Positions 11,097 to 23,504 of a DNA stretch of 64,000 nt are shown here, in pieces. Positions within the stretch are counted from its first letter, which is position 1, and each line of letters opens with the position of its first letter. The stretch comes from Enoplolaimus lenunculus. Lineage: Eukaryota > Nematoda > Enoplea > Enoplida > Thoracostomopsidae. Below the pieces are notes generated by a model, which searched no databases, was not told the origin of the DNA, and saw only the letters and a program-made list of their open reading frames with translations. Made by a program: the position numbers and the translations under genes. The stretch covers positions 62,001 through 126,000 of the forward strand of contig JASANG010001562.1 of the NCBI GenBank assembly GCA_030248215.1. The letters run 5' to 3'.

Positions 11097-11777
11097 CTCT
11101 TGGCTAAATGTTGCTTCCAACTCATCCAACAGTGACCATTCAGCGTTTGATTTAGCTTTCTGATTGCCTTGTTTCAGTTGAGAAGTTCTCGATGAATCAT
11201 TAGCCGAGTCGCCTCGTTTAATCGAAGCGTACAGTGTCTTCGAACTCATATCTTGAGCTTCATTCAATCCGCCTTTAGCGAGTCGAGGTAAACCAGGTGG
11301 CAGTTGAGCCAATTCTGTGTAAGCAACTTTCAGCGTTTCAGCTTTCTGATGATCACCATGAAACCTGGACGTCGGCTTGTCTAATGCTGTAGCAGGTCGT
11401 CTCGCCAGGTTTATAGAATAGCTAGGACCGATATTTGCATTATTCACAGTGCCTTCCAAATCTCGTTGTATAACATTTTGTTGTGAAAAATTAAGATGCA
11501 GAGGTCGGTTATGCGTTGTTGGTACGGCGCTGGCTGGCCTAGCAAGGTGGCTTTGCGTAACACTATTTGCCATAAGTACTTTGTTTTGCATTGGTTGTTT
11601 TCGGGTCAAAGATTGATGCTGTTTCATGTCGTAGTTCAAGTAATAATTAGGATTTAACAATTGATCATAATCGCTTTGATTTAAATCTGAATGAGCTCGC
11701 GTGTGCTCGTTAGATTTGCTTCGAGCATCCAAATGCGCCATATTTAATTCATCTATCAAAGCTTGTCGTTGCATTGC
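11097..11777 (-). CDS. tns: Tensin exon 14: disordered segment with LD-like motif
   Basis: 227 codons, phase 0 both ends, acceptor TGATTTTCAG, donor GTAAGC. Asn/Gln/Ser-rich, with AMQRQALIDELN at the start and SLLDELEATFSQE at the end. The latter resembles short acidic-leucine LD-type helices, but this is only a resemblance. LARRPATALDKP and LARPASAVP are similar short motifs. Not conserved with vertebrates by eye; assigned by phase and position. Confidence 0.85.
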
Positions 11778-14700
11778 CTGAAAATCATTTTTGAAAACTT
11801 GCTAATAGTTTTTTTGTATTTTTTCAAATATAGTCTCAGTTAACCACAGGACGCCTCAGTACACCTCTGGAAAATTTTTGGTCACCTAAAAATTTTCAAC
11901 GATGCTTATAAGATATTGAAAACCCTTGTACGCCCCCTTCCCCAAAATTATTACACCCTAGCAAAGTGAGCTGGATACCGGTCCTGACAACCTGCGTAAC
12001 TAGCATTTCATTTCAGGATTAAAACCACCTCTATGACAAAACCCATAATGCTATTCTGTAGTGCACGTTTTTTGTATCTCTTCAAATAATTCGCGAAATA
12101 TACACCTTATCCCCTCTTATAAACGTATCTTACGCTAAAGTTCTACGTAGTATTCGTGGTTTACTACGTGTCCTGAGAACGTAGCATATTCAGTGCTAGG
12201 TCCACACGCGTGCTGAATTTACCAAATCTCAAAAAGTTTTAATCGCTAATACGCTGTACATCTGACGAGCAAAATGAATTTAAATGTTTATATTCTAAAA
12301 CATTGCAACAACCAATAGCTTAACATAACCTCTCAGGACAACAGAAACAAAATTTTATTGGCAAACAAACAATCATCACTCAGGCCCGTAGCCAGCTCAC
12401 CTTGCTAGGGGGGCAAAATTTTTTCAGGAGGGGCATTCAAGGGTTTTCTATGACTTACAAGCAAGATTGAAAATTTTCTGGGGGGTCCAACATTTTTCTA
12501 GGAGGGGCTGAGGCGCCCCCCCTGGGACCTTTTGGCTACGGGCCCATCACAACTTCAACAATGGTAATAAGCGTCGTAAGACTGGTCACTCTTTTAACTC
12601 TGATACATACGAGATTCGGTTATGATTACCTTTATTGACCCAAAAACCTACGCTTAATTGGAGGTTTACAAGCCAAAAATTGCAATCAACAATTTTGCAC
12701 ACATTCTTTGCAAATCGGAGCACCCAAACCCAATAGAGGTCCTTGTTTACATCAATACATAATTCTGCTTGCGTGTAGGATAAAGTATATTGTATTCCAC
12801 TCTCGTTTAAAAACGTCAGCTAAAATATTTGGCAGATGGCAAAATTCTTTCTTTCAAACAACAATTTTAAAATTATAGGTAATTTGGCCTAAAACCCACA
12901 TTACTGCAAAAATCTAACCATTTTACTAACTCTTCTGTTCAGGGTTGGGCGCCGAAAAAACCTTTTTCCAATCTTTTAGGGGTGAAAAATACGGAAAACC
13001 CGGTTCAACACTTTTTATTAAAATATATCAATTTTAGCAAAGAACAATTAGTTTTTTACGTCTCCCATCCGGAGTGTGTATTGCTTATCAAGGGCGCTGA
13101 TTTACTAGATTTTGTAATACCTGTTTGGTTGGATATACCAGACGTTTTTGCTGCTTGTCTACACTATAGCTGTGATAGAGCTGAATTCTTAGCAGACGCA
13201 ATTCTGAATTAACTACGACCTAATTATATTTATGGTGTTTTTAGGCTGAATCTTACTTCTTTGATACGAAATACATTTAAAATTTAACACTCATATCTGT
13301 TTGCGTATTTATCGCTTTTTACACGGAAGTTCTGAAACCGATCTCAAAACTGGAAATTAGGTATGCAGTTAACAATATAAGAAACATCAGTGTTGAAAGT
13401 GAAATATTTCTACAATAATAGTTCACTATGGCAGTAACCCTTTCAATTTCAATTGGTTTCAAATTCGGAATTGACTTTAAAATATACGTTGTCTTTTACG
13501 TTTATAAAATGCCAATAAAACCAGCTGTTGGCTTGTACCGAGACAATACAAACTGTATTAATTTCCAGAACACAAAGAATGTGACTGCGAATTTGTGACG
13601 GGAGTGAAAAGGTCTTAAAGGTTGTCAGCTGTTATTGCAGGGCGATATATCCAATTTGGAAAGCAGAAACAACTCTGTAAAGTGTGCTTTTAAAAGCCTT
13701 TACAATTTGAAAATTTTAAAATTGTTACGACTGTTTGGGGTGAAGTGCGTCCAGTGCAAACTAACAGTGTCAATTTAAGGTTAATGTGCGTTCGGCAGCA
13801 TTCCGACAAAAACGCAATAATTGTTTTTCTTTGGACCTTGTACAAATTCTTGAATGAAATACAAAATCCCAATTAAAATTGGTTCGCAAATTTTGATTCA
13901 ATCAATAATTTTAAAAGCTATTTGACATTTATTTTGTTCGGTTTATTCTGCGAAGGCCCCATTTCCACCTCGATAGATTTAAGACTGAACCATGAACAAA
14001 ATAAATCTATTAAGTCTAAGCTTAATTCGAAGACTGGTTATGGCAGGATACGTTAACTAAAGCCTGTGCTTATCAGTGGAAGCCCCTCACAAATTTTTAG
14101 GAAAACTTTTAATTTGTCTTTTAATATTAAAACAAAGTGTGTAATTTGGCTCGGCAATGCTAGCGAGGATGCTCTTGATGTATTTATCTGATAATTATTT
14201 CAATATTTCTTGATTATGACGAACTCTCACATTGTCTGAGGAAGACCCCCTCGCATAACTTTGCATGTCGGTGCTTATATAATTTTCTTTTCACTGACTA
14301 CTTCCAGCGGAACCACTTAATCATGATGAGAAAGAAGTGGCGGATCCAGGATCTCACAATGGGAGGGGAGCCAGAATGTCACGGATAAAGAACTTCAGAA
14401 GTATTTGACGTGCATCTCCGATGTCCAGGTATCTGCTATTACATTTTTCCGATTTTGGCTCGAACCAAACCACCACTTTGAAAAACAAGAAGATGCCACG
14501 TTTATATAAATAAAAACGCCTTACAAATAAACACAATGTGCCTAGGCCCTAATATTTAAATTTCAAAACTAAAAAAGTAAAATATCCAATCAAATGTAAG
14601 CAAGTGGAACTTAAAACATTGAAACAGTTTAAAGTCTTAAAAAATATAACTACTGAACGATCAAATTTCACTTCAAAATCATACTATTAGCAACAGGAAA

Positions 14701-15286
14701 TTAAAGTTTCGTTTTTTATCTTGAAAACAAACGCCAACGATCCATAAAACAAGAATGTCGGTCGTTGTCATATGCAAACCATATTCTGGATTAAGCATGA
14801 GACGAAATAAAACAGAGTAACGTCTGCCGACAGGACTGGCAATGGTAAATACAATGCAATTGTTTACATTCTCCCAACGAAATTCTCCTACACATAATGC
14901 CCGGATTTAATAACACAGGCTTAGCCATACGCTGAGGTCTAGAAAAACTAATATAGCTTAGGTCTAGGAGAATAATAAAAAGTAATATGACGGTCAACCT
15001 TTACCTTCTGTCATATTAACACTTGAGAGGGTGCGGGAAAGTAACAGGCCCCCATGACCAGGAATTGCTAGTACATGTTGCTAGAACATTTTTCGGAAGA
15101 AGGACAAAATTTTTTCCAAACACGATTCTTTTAACGTTGTAGAAATTATTTTCGATCAGGGGGAAGGAAGATTGTTGTTTAAAGGGTGCGAAGATTTTGT
15201 ACGGGGGCGCGCGGCGCCGTATTTACCCTCCACAGTGGTTGTGATCCTGGGAACTAAATATGTACTAACGAATATTTAAGAACTAC
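11778..15286 (-). other. Tensin intron, 3.5 kb
   Basis: Contains GGCCCGTAGCC-family copies near 11850-11990 (inverse) and at 12382-12544, a CAGTGGCGG-type end at 14335 and a weak related segment at 15045-15240. No exon recognised. Confidence 0.55.
12382..12544. mobile_element. GGCCCGTAGCC-family MITE, well kept
   Basis: Ends aggcccgtagccagctcacc and ttttggctacgggcc. Flanks catcactca and catcacaac resemble a decayed 9-bp duplication. Confidence 0.8.
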
Positions 15287-17067
15287 CTTAGTGTCCGTGG
15301 CTAAATATCCGTCTTCTTCCATCGACGTTTGAACACACACGGATGACATTGTTGGTACGTTCGGTGTGATTAAAGGTGCCAATTGAACCGCTGATGGTAT
15401 TATCGCTTCAGTTTGCTGGGATATTTGTGTTGAAGTGTCATTGCGTGTTACGAAGTCGTGCTCAGGCTCATAATCGAAATTCCATTGGTTACGCGGATCA
15501 GGCACTTCAATAAGTCGTTTGGTTTTTGGTGGCACTTTTGGACTGGTAGGTTTTGAGCTCGGCGATGATGAGTTTTTGCCTGGCTGATCAGATTGAGCAG
15601 GCAGAACAACAACTGGTTTCGCGTCTGCGAACGAATAGTCATCATAGTCCAATTCAGAAGACAGTTGTGTTGGTCGGATTTTTTCATTTTGAAGTGTTGT
15701 TTCGATATTGTTTTCTGCATTCTCAACTGCAGTAGCTGCCGTGGTTCGTCGTTGCATCTCATGTTTTGTGTATTCAGATTCCAACTTTTGGCTCTGGACC
15801 AGAGTTTGTTGAACGTCGCGTTGAATTGGGGTTTCCAAACGTGGCACCAGGGCAGTTTCTTTTTTCGGAGAACTGAAGTGTGTTTGAAGAGACGCTGACG
15901 AAACGTAAGCAAATGCTTTTGACGCTGGATCGTAGCGACCGTCACCAACCAGCTGCGAATCGATAAGTGTCTGATCATTTGGGCCATGCTTAGGTTTATG
16001 CTCTGGTTTATTTGATTGCTGTTGCTGTTGTTGTTGCTCCTTAGTTCCGTCGCGACCATCAAGTTTTTCATGAGAAGGATGCCTTAGAAGACGTTTTGTG
16101 GGCGGCGTAGGACTAGTTGTAAAATAGTTACCACCACTGCTTTCTGTCGTTGTGCTTATTTCGTTTCCAAAATCTTGTTCTTCAGTAGTTTTGGCGACTA
16201 CTATCTCTTCAGATGCAGGCAACAGATATTTTGGATTGACGCCAAGTTTTGGATCGAGCCGTTGCTGTTGTTTCGACTTTTTAGACTCGGCTGCTTTTGC
16301 CAATATGCGTTTGGCACGTTCAGAATTTGGATAAATCACTGCTGATTCCGACGTCGTATTTGTGCGCCCGTTATTCGAATGTGATTGGTGTGATTGTTGT
16401 CGTGTTTGATTGGTTGATTCACGTACGATATACTGTTCTTTTTGACCAGACGAAACTTCATTGCTTTTTTGTGTTTCATAACCATTTTGCCAATGACTTT
16501 GGTCGTGCTTTGACGATTTTGTCGCAGGTGTCACTTCTGACTTTGACCGACCAAAAAATCGACTAAATTGATGTTTAGCCGATGAAACTGAAGATTTCCC
16601 TGACCAACGACGGTCTGGTTTCGAACCTGATTTCGAATTGCGGCGCCCAGCGTCGAATTTTTCGACGTTTCCCTCTGAATGTTCAGATGTTTTAATTTGA
16701 TCTGATTGAAAAACAGCATTTCCACTGTTTTCGTTAGCTCCAACCAGATTCGGAGACTTGGTTACGGTTTTAGCCAATGCAGATTCCGTTGAAAAGCCAG
16801 AATCCGTGCTGTCTTCAGGCTGTGTTGGCGATACTCCTCCGTTTGCTAAACCCTGCGTCTGTCTGTGCTTATCGTCTTTTTTGTTAGCTTTAGCATGTGG
16901 CTGAGAAACATTATAATCGAGTTTGCCGTTTCCGTTATTTTGACTAACACCTTCAGTTCGAGATGGCACTGTGATTGATGATTCACTGATTCGTTGAGAT
17001 TTTTCAAAATTAGTTTGCGATCGACGACCATCAGATTCCATTATAACGACAGTTTTCTTTGTTCGAT
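15287..17067 (-). CDS. tns: Tensin exon 13: long disordered segment
   Basis: A 1.78-kb exon, 593 codons, acceptor ATATTTCTAG, donor GTAGTT. It is Ser/Thr/Gln/Lys-rich and low in hydrophobic residues. DSTDSGFSTES near its start resembles the SVSSDSGHSTAS motif that follows C2 in vertebrate tensins. A glutamine run (EQQQQQQQS, near 16020-16041) is mixed CAA/CAG. FSRFFGRSKSE is a small basic aromatic patch, and several PxxP and Ser-Pro segments (TSPTPPTKR, KPTSPKVPPKTKR) could bind SH3 or WW domains or be phosphorylated. No folded domain is visible. Confidence 0.92.
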
Positions 17068-17431
17068 CTAGAAATATGGCTGGATCATCATTATATTCAT
17101 TATAAACACTTACACAATGATAAGTTTAACAAGAACGGATACGGTTGAAGTAAAGCAAAAGGAATTCAAAAGCGATATTATCGAATTAACTAAAAGCAAG
17201 ACTACTGCATCATATGCATGCTTATACCTATGTTACAAAAAACAGGGCGGCAACCATGGGTGAACGCCTGCTTTCAGGAAATCTCCGCCTTTGTGGCCGA
17301 AAAATATATTGGCGGCACTAAAAATTTTTGCTGTTTGATGTCCCCTTTATAAATCTTCTTGCGTTCTATATGAAGTTGCTAGCTGGTATGTTTGTAGAAA
17401 TTGCATTCAACGTATCTCACAAATCAATTAC

Positions 17432-17653
17432 CATCATCATTTTCGTTGCCTTTGAAAAAATTTTCATACGAATCCCATCGAACAATCGCGTCGGCTGGTT
17501 TTTCAATCGGTACATGCTCTCCGTCGTGAGACCCACCGTCTAAAAATATACAAATGGTATATAACTTAGTTATTCTCAAATGCTCGCTTTGTGCTTTACC
17601 GGTTACACTTTTGGTCGATGTTTCTTTGAGCGGTGCACCGTTTTTATGCAAGA
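17432..17653 (-). CDS. tns: Tensin exon 12: end of C2 domain, RWDSYENF motif
   Basis: Acceptor TTTAGTGCAG and donor GTAATT; 73 codons, phase 1 in and out. KAQSEHL matches KIQGSEHL at the end of the tensin C2 domain, and IVRWDSYENFF matches the conserved (I/V)RWDSYENF after it. The DDRFPDYGKVEFVFS strand of vertebrate tensins is barely recognisable here (NGAPLKETSTKSV), so the last C2 strands have diverged. The segment between SEHL and RWDSY is about 15 residues longer than in vertebrates. Confidence 0.9.
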
Positions 17654-17671
17654 CTGCACTAAAGTAAGCTT

Positions 17672-17913
17672 AGGCAACTCAGCGCAATGTGTATACGTAA
17701 AATAGTATATATCGCACCGTGTTTAACAATTGCAACACGTATACATAGTACTAAATCACCACAAGACGTGAGAGCCCCCTCGGGCTCGAGCGTCAAGCTC
17801 CTATAGCTGAGTGGTGATGGTATACGCCTCTCACTCCAGTCACTGGAGTTCGAATCCTAGCATAAAAGTAGGTCTCAGGGGAAATAGAAAATATTCATGT
17901 GAGAAACGGTTAA
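17672..17913 (+). mobile_element. TTAA MITE carrying tRNA-like segment (left end cut)
   Basis: The right end reads tcatgtgagaaacggTTAA. Inside, ctatagctgagtggtgatgg and ggagttcgaatcctagc resemble the A and B boxes of a tRNA promoter. The left end lacks the TTAA-CC terminus seen in the copy at 29433. Confidence 0.75.
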
Positions 17914-19322
17914 GCATATGAAGTCTTTTTTGCTTAAGGTTAGGTTTAGGTTTAGGTTTAGTTATACGCTTACGCTTACACTAAAGTTTAGGCTTATGTT
18001 TAAGCTAAGGAATAGTCTTATACTACAGTTATACCTTTCAAAGAACATTGCTGTAACCTTTGATGGATTCAAACTGCCGAATATAAAAAATCTGTAAAAT
18101 AGTTCCACGAGATTTCAATTTCAATTGAGCAAGTTATGCTTTGAGCATGTGTATTGTTGTTTGTTGATGAAAGTGGACTAAAGCAAATTGTTTACTAGAT
18201 TTACATTTCAAAAACACAAGCTTCAAGTTGTTCAAATCATCCTAGTTCAAAAATTCCTGTTTCTGCCCGACCACTGAACCAAATTTTTTTAAAATATTTT
18301 AAACAGATATAAATCATCAAATGATTGTCAAAAATTTCCGTATTTTAAAATACCTAGTATATTTATAAACTTCAAATCTTCAACGCTCAATCATGAACTT
18401 ATATTATGCATTATACAATATATGGTTAGTAGGATGCAACCGGTATTATCAAATACCGAAACCGGAACTGGAAAGCGAAATACATACCGAAACCGGGAAA
18501 TGAAAAATACTTGTTACCGTAGAATTCGTTTGTTGAACCATTAAAGAAAATTATTATTAGCAACACTACGTAAATTTCCTTCATACACTTAGTGATTTCA
18601 TGTTCCCACTTTTAGCAAACACAAAATGTACCTTCAATGATATTGTGCCAAAAAAAGTGCAATACGCATGACATATATATTTTGGAATAACCTACTTTGC
18701 ACAGGTTCAGCAGAATTGGAAAACCGGATTTCAATACGGCTGTTGCCCGAAAATTCTATACCTGAAATCAAGCGACCAATATATTAACTTTCGTTACGTT
18801 AAGTGAGTAATGCATTGAATCGCAGTATTTCCAGGGTTAGAAGTTTTTAGGTATATACAACTGAAGCATTATAAGGCTACTAAAAGTGCGAATAACGTTC
18901 CAGCAACTATCAAACTATTTACAGCAGTTCTGTCGGCTTCCCCAAATACCGTATCTCAGTCTGCTCAGACGCATTGTCAACCATGTAGCGTACCCACTAC
19001 CGGACACCGAGGGGTGTGAACGCCACCCGTTAAAAAATTCTTTGTGATAAATTGCAATGGTCCCGTTACCCCTTACAATTTACCCTACCGGAAACTTGGC
19101 GCAAAATAGCATACAGTAATACAGTAAAAGTTTCGTTTCATAACTTTTGCCCGCCCACCCCGCCAGGTACCCAATAATTTGCTAATACCATTTTTACAAG
19201 GTTTAAGCCAGAGGGGCCAATAGGCCGTGCCCCTCTGGTGACTTTGACAAATTTATATTCGCTAATACCTTATAGTAGCTGAAATAAAAAGATTTAAAAA
19301 CAAAACCATATATACTTGTAAT

Positions 19323-19494
19323 CAGTGGCGGATCCAGGATCTGAAAATGGGGGGGGGCAAAATTTCACAGGTAATAAACATATTTTTGACCCACACACAA
19401 ACCACGAACTATTGCCATAAAATTGTTATATAATTTTTGTCGAGACTTTGTTGGGGGGGCCATGGCCGGGGTGCCCCCCATGGATCCGCCATTG
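19323..19494. mobile_element. hAT-like MITE, CAGTGGCGGATCC, 8-bp TSD
   Basis: Starts CAGTGGCGGATCCAGG and ends CCATGGATCCGCCATTG, flanked by cttgtaat on both sides (19315-19322 and 19495-19502). Eight-base duplication plus a CA..TG end is the hAT signature. Confidence 0.85.
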
Positions 19495-19682
19495 CTTGTA
19501 ATTAGCGTGTAGCCCTCCAGAAACCAGAACCCATTACGACGGGGGGGGGGGGGGGTCTAGGAGGTGGATACTGGTAAGATAACCAGTCCAGAAATTCGTG
19601 AATAGACATAAAATACAGCAACTGTAATCAGCTTATGGAACTAAATGCTGGCCACGCCCCTGACTACGCCAATGATTTTTAC

Positions 19683-19894
19683 TTTGATCAAGTTCAGCCG
19701 TGTCAAACTGTAGTATCATTTTCGGTCCCAACTCAAGTGGACAAGTATTAAATTGACACTTGAACAAAAGTTGACGAGCCGAAGGCATAACTTCGGTGGT
19801 TGATACACGATGATAACATTTCACGACAATGTCGCCACGGATCAGCAGAGGCTGTGGTAAGCGAATGAATGAAGTTGAATTTTGAGCATTAATA
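19683..19894 (-). CDS. tns: Tensin exon 11: C2 domain core
   Basis: Acceptor TTGATTTTCAG and donor GTAAAA; 70 whole codons. It reads PLLIRGDIVVKCYHR, then LLFKCQFNTC and FDTAELDQ. Vertebrate tensins have LLLKGDILLKCYHKK, VIFRVQFHTC and FGKEDLD at the same places. The C2 domain packs on the phosphatase fold and in this family contacts membranes. Confidence 0.94.
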
Positions 19895-22174
19895 CTGAAA
19901 ATCAAATCTATGATGTATACCAAATCTAAGCCATGTTTGGTGTATACGATTCAAGTTAAAATTGTTAATTTATTGTCAAATAACATAAAATCTGAGTTGT
20001 ACACACCTACTCACTGTTTGGTTGGATCTTGACTTAAGTCCGACGTTTTACTCAAGTTTTCCTGGTTTAACTTATATCAGTGACTTTTGATAGATTTATG
20101 CTTGCCAGATTAATTGATGTTGCCAGAAACAGGCTCCATTGTTGAGCTTTCACACTCGACTTCTCGACTTATGCAGTGACTTAAATAACTCGTTTGGAAA
20201 ATGGACATTCGTAGAAGCCTTAATAGTTCAAACTTACGTTTGCTTTCTGAATTGTTAAAAATCGACTTAAACCAAAAGGCTTATATATCTGCAACCCTGT
20301 CAATTTATACTGCTACGTACTATAGCAATAATTTCAATCAAGGCAAAATGAGCCTAAATCATAAACACCCCTTTAATGATAAGCCATAAGAAGACGCGCA
20401 GAAGCTCAAAACCACATGGCTCAGTAATATGTCTGATCGACACGTATGCCGCTGGTCTAACAGCAGATTTCCCGTTCAGTTTTGCTAACCGGCAAAAATA
20501 ATCTAGCAAAACATAACCCCTTCCAGTAAATTGCTCCCCAACAGGGCTTTAGCAGCCATACCCCATACCCCCATTCGGGGACCCCATCTCTAAAGGAAAC
20601 CACACCCTACCCGGTTAGAAAATAAACTGCCAGAAGTTTTAAAATGTGTCTGGCTTATCGCTTATTTCGCTCGCGAGTTTGGAGGCCCCCACCCTGAAGT
20701 TTGGAAGGTGCCCCCCTCGGTCTGTTCCGGCACTTTCAATCAAATGCGTGTAGTGTAGTGACCCGAATAAGAGGGGGATCCCCATTTGGAGTCCCAATCC
20801 ATAGGAGTCCGTATCCCAAATAAGAGTCCGTAAGTCGATAGAGTCCCTAAACCCTATTAATTAGAGTCTATAAATGTCAATTATCCGTAATTGTAGTGCA
20901 TAAGTGACTCCAGAATCAAATAAAGTTGAGTTCAAAACTTTAAAGCGCACTTAAGTTTTTAACCTTGCATTATCCCTTAAGCTATTGACGACACAAAACA
21001 AATAAACGTTTAATTCAACGGTTAGTTGCAGTACGGGATATATATCAGTAACGAATAGTGACGGAGCGTGGGTTACAAATAAATAACAGTCCGTAACCGA
21101 ATAACAAGGGGTACCTTCTGGAGAGGTCAAATAAATATCAGTCCCCCTCTTACTCGGATCACTACAGTAATGCATTCAGACGCGCTCACAGAAACAGCAC
21201 GGACGGTGGGGGTACCATTAATATTTTGTATGTAACTTTCAGTAACAGCTAAATTAGCAGTCTGTGGAAGAGATATGATAGTTACTACACTTACTATACG
21301 CCAGACGTAAATATCGGTTTCATTTTCTCGTAAACTTTTACAAAAATATTTGGACCTGAAAAAAACAGACAAATCGCGAGTTGGCTATTGATAATTGAGA
21401 GGGTCGACTGCCTTCATATGTGATGTTTAGTGTGTTTGACTGGCAAACGAACGTGGAGATTAGTTTAATATAAAATTATGCTAAAACTTAACCATTTGGT
21501 ACACTGTGTATCTCATGAGCAACAATGCACAGACCTTTTACTATATGTCAGAAAGGGCTAAAAAGTTTGGCCAGCTTTTATGTTACATTGAACAACATAG
21601 CGGCCTTTCTGTTTCATTTCGATTAAAGGTTCTTACTGGATCAGGTCAAGTGGTCACTCTGTTAGAACCGCGGACTTGCTAAAAATCCAAATACTACTAT
21701 TTAAGATCTCCTGAAGAAACATAATATTGCACATCAACGATACTCCAATCTTAAAGCTACTTTAATATTAATTTGAATATATAAATAATTCTTTATAAAT
21801 ATATGTTAGAGATGTCGGGGCCAACACGTTATTGGCCGGAGCCTAACCGAGGCCAGTTTTTATATACTATTTTTAATTGACTCAAATGAAAAACAGTGTT
21901 ATCACGTTCGGTTCTCGATTCAAAAACATGAACATCACAAGATTTTACTGTACACCGTACTTTTTATTTTTCCACGGTTCGCTGTACACACGCAGAATAT
22001 ACAGATTGTACATTTTCAAACTGTTCGCCATCATATACATATTATGTATATCTTATCTCATCTTGGTAGTTATCTTTAGGTTCGTAACTTGGCCCCGGTT
22101 TGTACCGGAAGTTATCTTTAGGTTTTGTAACTTGGCCCCGGTTTGTACCGGAAGTTATCTTTAGGTTGCGTAAC
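19895..22174 (-). other. Tensin intron, 2.3 kb
   Basis: A run of gagtccataag-like repeats at 20760-20950, otherwise AT-rich. Includes two of the three copies of the donor array. Confidence 0.55.
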
Positions 22175-22195
22175 TTGGCCCCGGTTTGTACCGGA
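22069..22195. repeat. Tandem array over the exon 10 donor
   Basis: Three copies, 42, 43 and about 42 bp, beginning gttatctttaggtt at 22069, 22111 and 22154. Each has cttggccccggtttgtacc. The array straddles the 3' end of tensin exon 10 and multiplies its possible GT donors. Confidence 0.92.
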
Positions 22196-22354
22196 TATAT
22201 TATCTGTTCCTGCAACGTTGAAAATGGCCAACAAAATATCGTACTTTTTGTATCGATAACAGGCAATCCTGACAGCGAAATCGACTGAATGTACAAAGGA
22301 TTAGCGTTGATTTTAATGTTACCCGTCAACAGACCGGCAAAATAGTCAATGTAC
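22175..22354 (-). CDS. tns: Tensin exon 10: phosphatase-C2 junction (donor uncertain)
   Basis: Acceptor ACATTTTTCAG. It reads YIDYFAGLLTGNIKINANPL and then SISLSGLPVID, matching YFSGLLSGSIKMNNKPL and the first C2 strands of tensin; IIYPVQTG matches QPVYTSG. The 3' end enters three tandem copies of a 42-43-bp unit, so several GT donors exist. Exon 11 needs phase 2. The end given here uses AA|GTTACG in the first copy met in gene direction; a CG|GTACAAA site in the last copy is also in phase and would add about 26 residues. The start is firm, the end is a choice. Confidence 0.85.
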
Positions 22355-23420
22355 CTGAAAAATGTTTAAGAGTCCATTGCAGTGCTGCGTAAACGATGAT
22401 ATTTCGGTTATTTTGCAATGATTTTGGCGGACTTCTTGGTCCAGTATACGCAATGCTTACGAGTTGACAGAGAACTATTACTTCATTGGTGTTGAAAGTT
22501 TGGGCGAGTTGGTCACGGGCCCTGCAACGATTTTGGCTAAGTTAATTTCTGTTAGATGTCAAATGCTAGCTGCGACAGACTAAAAAAGAGCCAATTATGC
22601 TTTAGTAAATGACAAGTATCTCTCCAAAAACCAAATTCTGGCTACGCTCGCAGTCAAAAAACTTGTTGCAAATCTATGCTTAGGACAACCTAACATAAGT
22701 ACATAATACACAAAGCATTTTACCATGTCATGAGAGGTGAAGCAGCCAACCAACTAATATCAGCGGAGAAAGCCAGTATGTAACAGTTAAATATGCTTAG
22801 GATTAAAGTGTAATACTCGCATTCAGTTCGGTATTAAACAAAAAAATGCTACCAAAACCTTAAAAAGTACAGGCCCGAAGCCAGACCACCTTGGGGCTAA
22901 ACATTTTTCAGGAGGGGCATACAAGGATGTTCGATGACTTACCAGCAATGTTGAAAAATTTGTAGGGGGTGGCAAAATTGTCCCTGGGGGCTAAGCCACC
23001 CTGGACCCCTTGGCTACGGGCCCAAGAAGACCACTTTATCAATCACCAATTTGAAACTACGGATCCCAAAGTACCATAGTTTAAATGATGACAGTGACCG
23101 ATAAAGTTAAGCCTGTTCACAGCAGTGCAGTGGCCAAGATTTCTTTTCGAGAATGGAGAATTGCGTCTAAATGTTTTTTGTGAGAGAGCGTAACGGCGAA
23201 CGATGAAATTTTTTTGACCTTTTTAGGACATTTCACAGAAAGTAAAACAATCTTTTTTCTGTTTTTCCGGTAATCTCAGGTGGAATATATCCCCCTATCC
23301 CCGCGGTATACGCCCCTTGTTGACTGATACAGAAATGACAAACCATGAAATTGAGGTATTATTTTGTCCTATTCAGGCTGGATACAAGCCTCTTTTAGTC
23401 TGAGTCTCGGTGAAATTTAC
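22355..23420 (-). other. Tensin intron with one MITE
   Basis: GGCCCGTAGCC-family copy at 22871-23023; nothing else recognised. Confidence 0.55.
22871..23023. mobile_element. GGCCCGTAGCC-family MITE
   Basis: Ends aggcccgaagccagacc and ccccttggctacgggcc, interior typical. Flanks aaaaagtac and caagaagac suggest an old duplication. Confidence 0.75.
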
Positions 23421-23504
23421 CTTTTATGCGATGGAAGAACAATATCTGAAATGTGCTCGTCGTAATATTTTTTCACTGCCAATCGATCCAAGGATTGATC
23501 GTCG
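23421..23504 (-). CDS. tns: Tensin exon 9: phosphatase fold C-terminal helix
   Basis: Bounded by acceptor TATTTTTAG and donor GTAAAT. The translation DDQSLDRLAVKKYYDEHI aligns with ADQALDRFAMKKFYDDKV of tensin, and the exon ends in PSHK-R like PSQ(K/R)R. Enters and leaves in phase 2. Confidence 0.93.

Larger units (their letters stand above)
17654..19682 (-). other. Tensin intron with TTAA and hAT-like MITEs
   Basis: Elements at 17672-17913 and 19323-19494, a taggtttagg block at 17935-18025, a CCGG-rich segment at 18430-18520 and a 14-base G run near 19540. Confidence 0.6.

Noticed and set aside
17538-17563. A 26-base GT...AG stretch inside tensin exon 12 that could be a tiny intron
   Set aside because: Removing it shifts the frame and brings a stop before RWDSYENF, whereas reading through keeps the motif in frame.
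17800-17862. tRNA gene
   Set aside because: A- and B-box-like parts are present but the arms do not pair as a full cloverleaf by eye, and the segment recurs in several TTAA-flanked copies.
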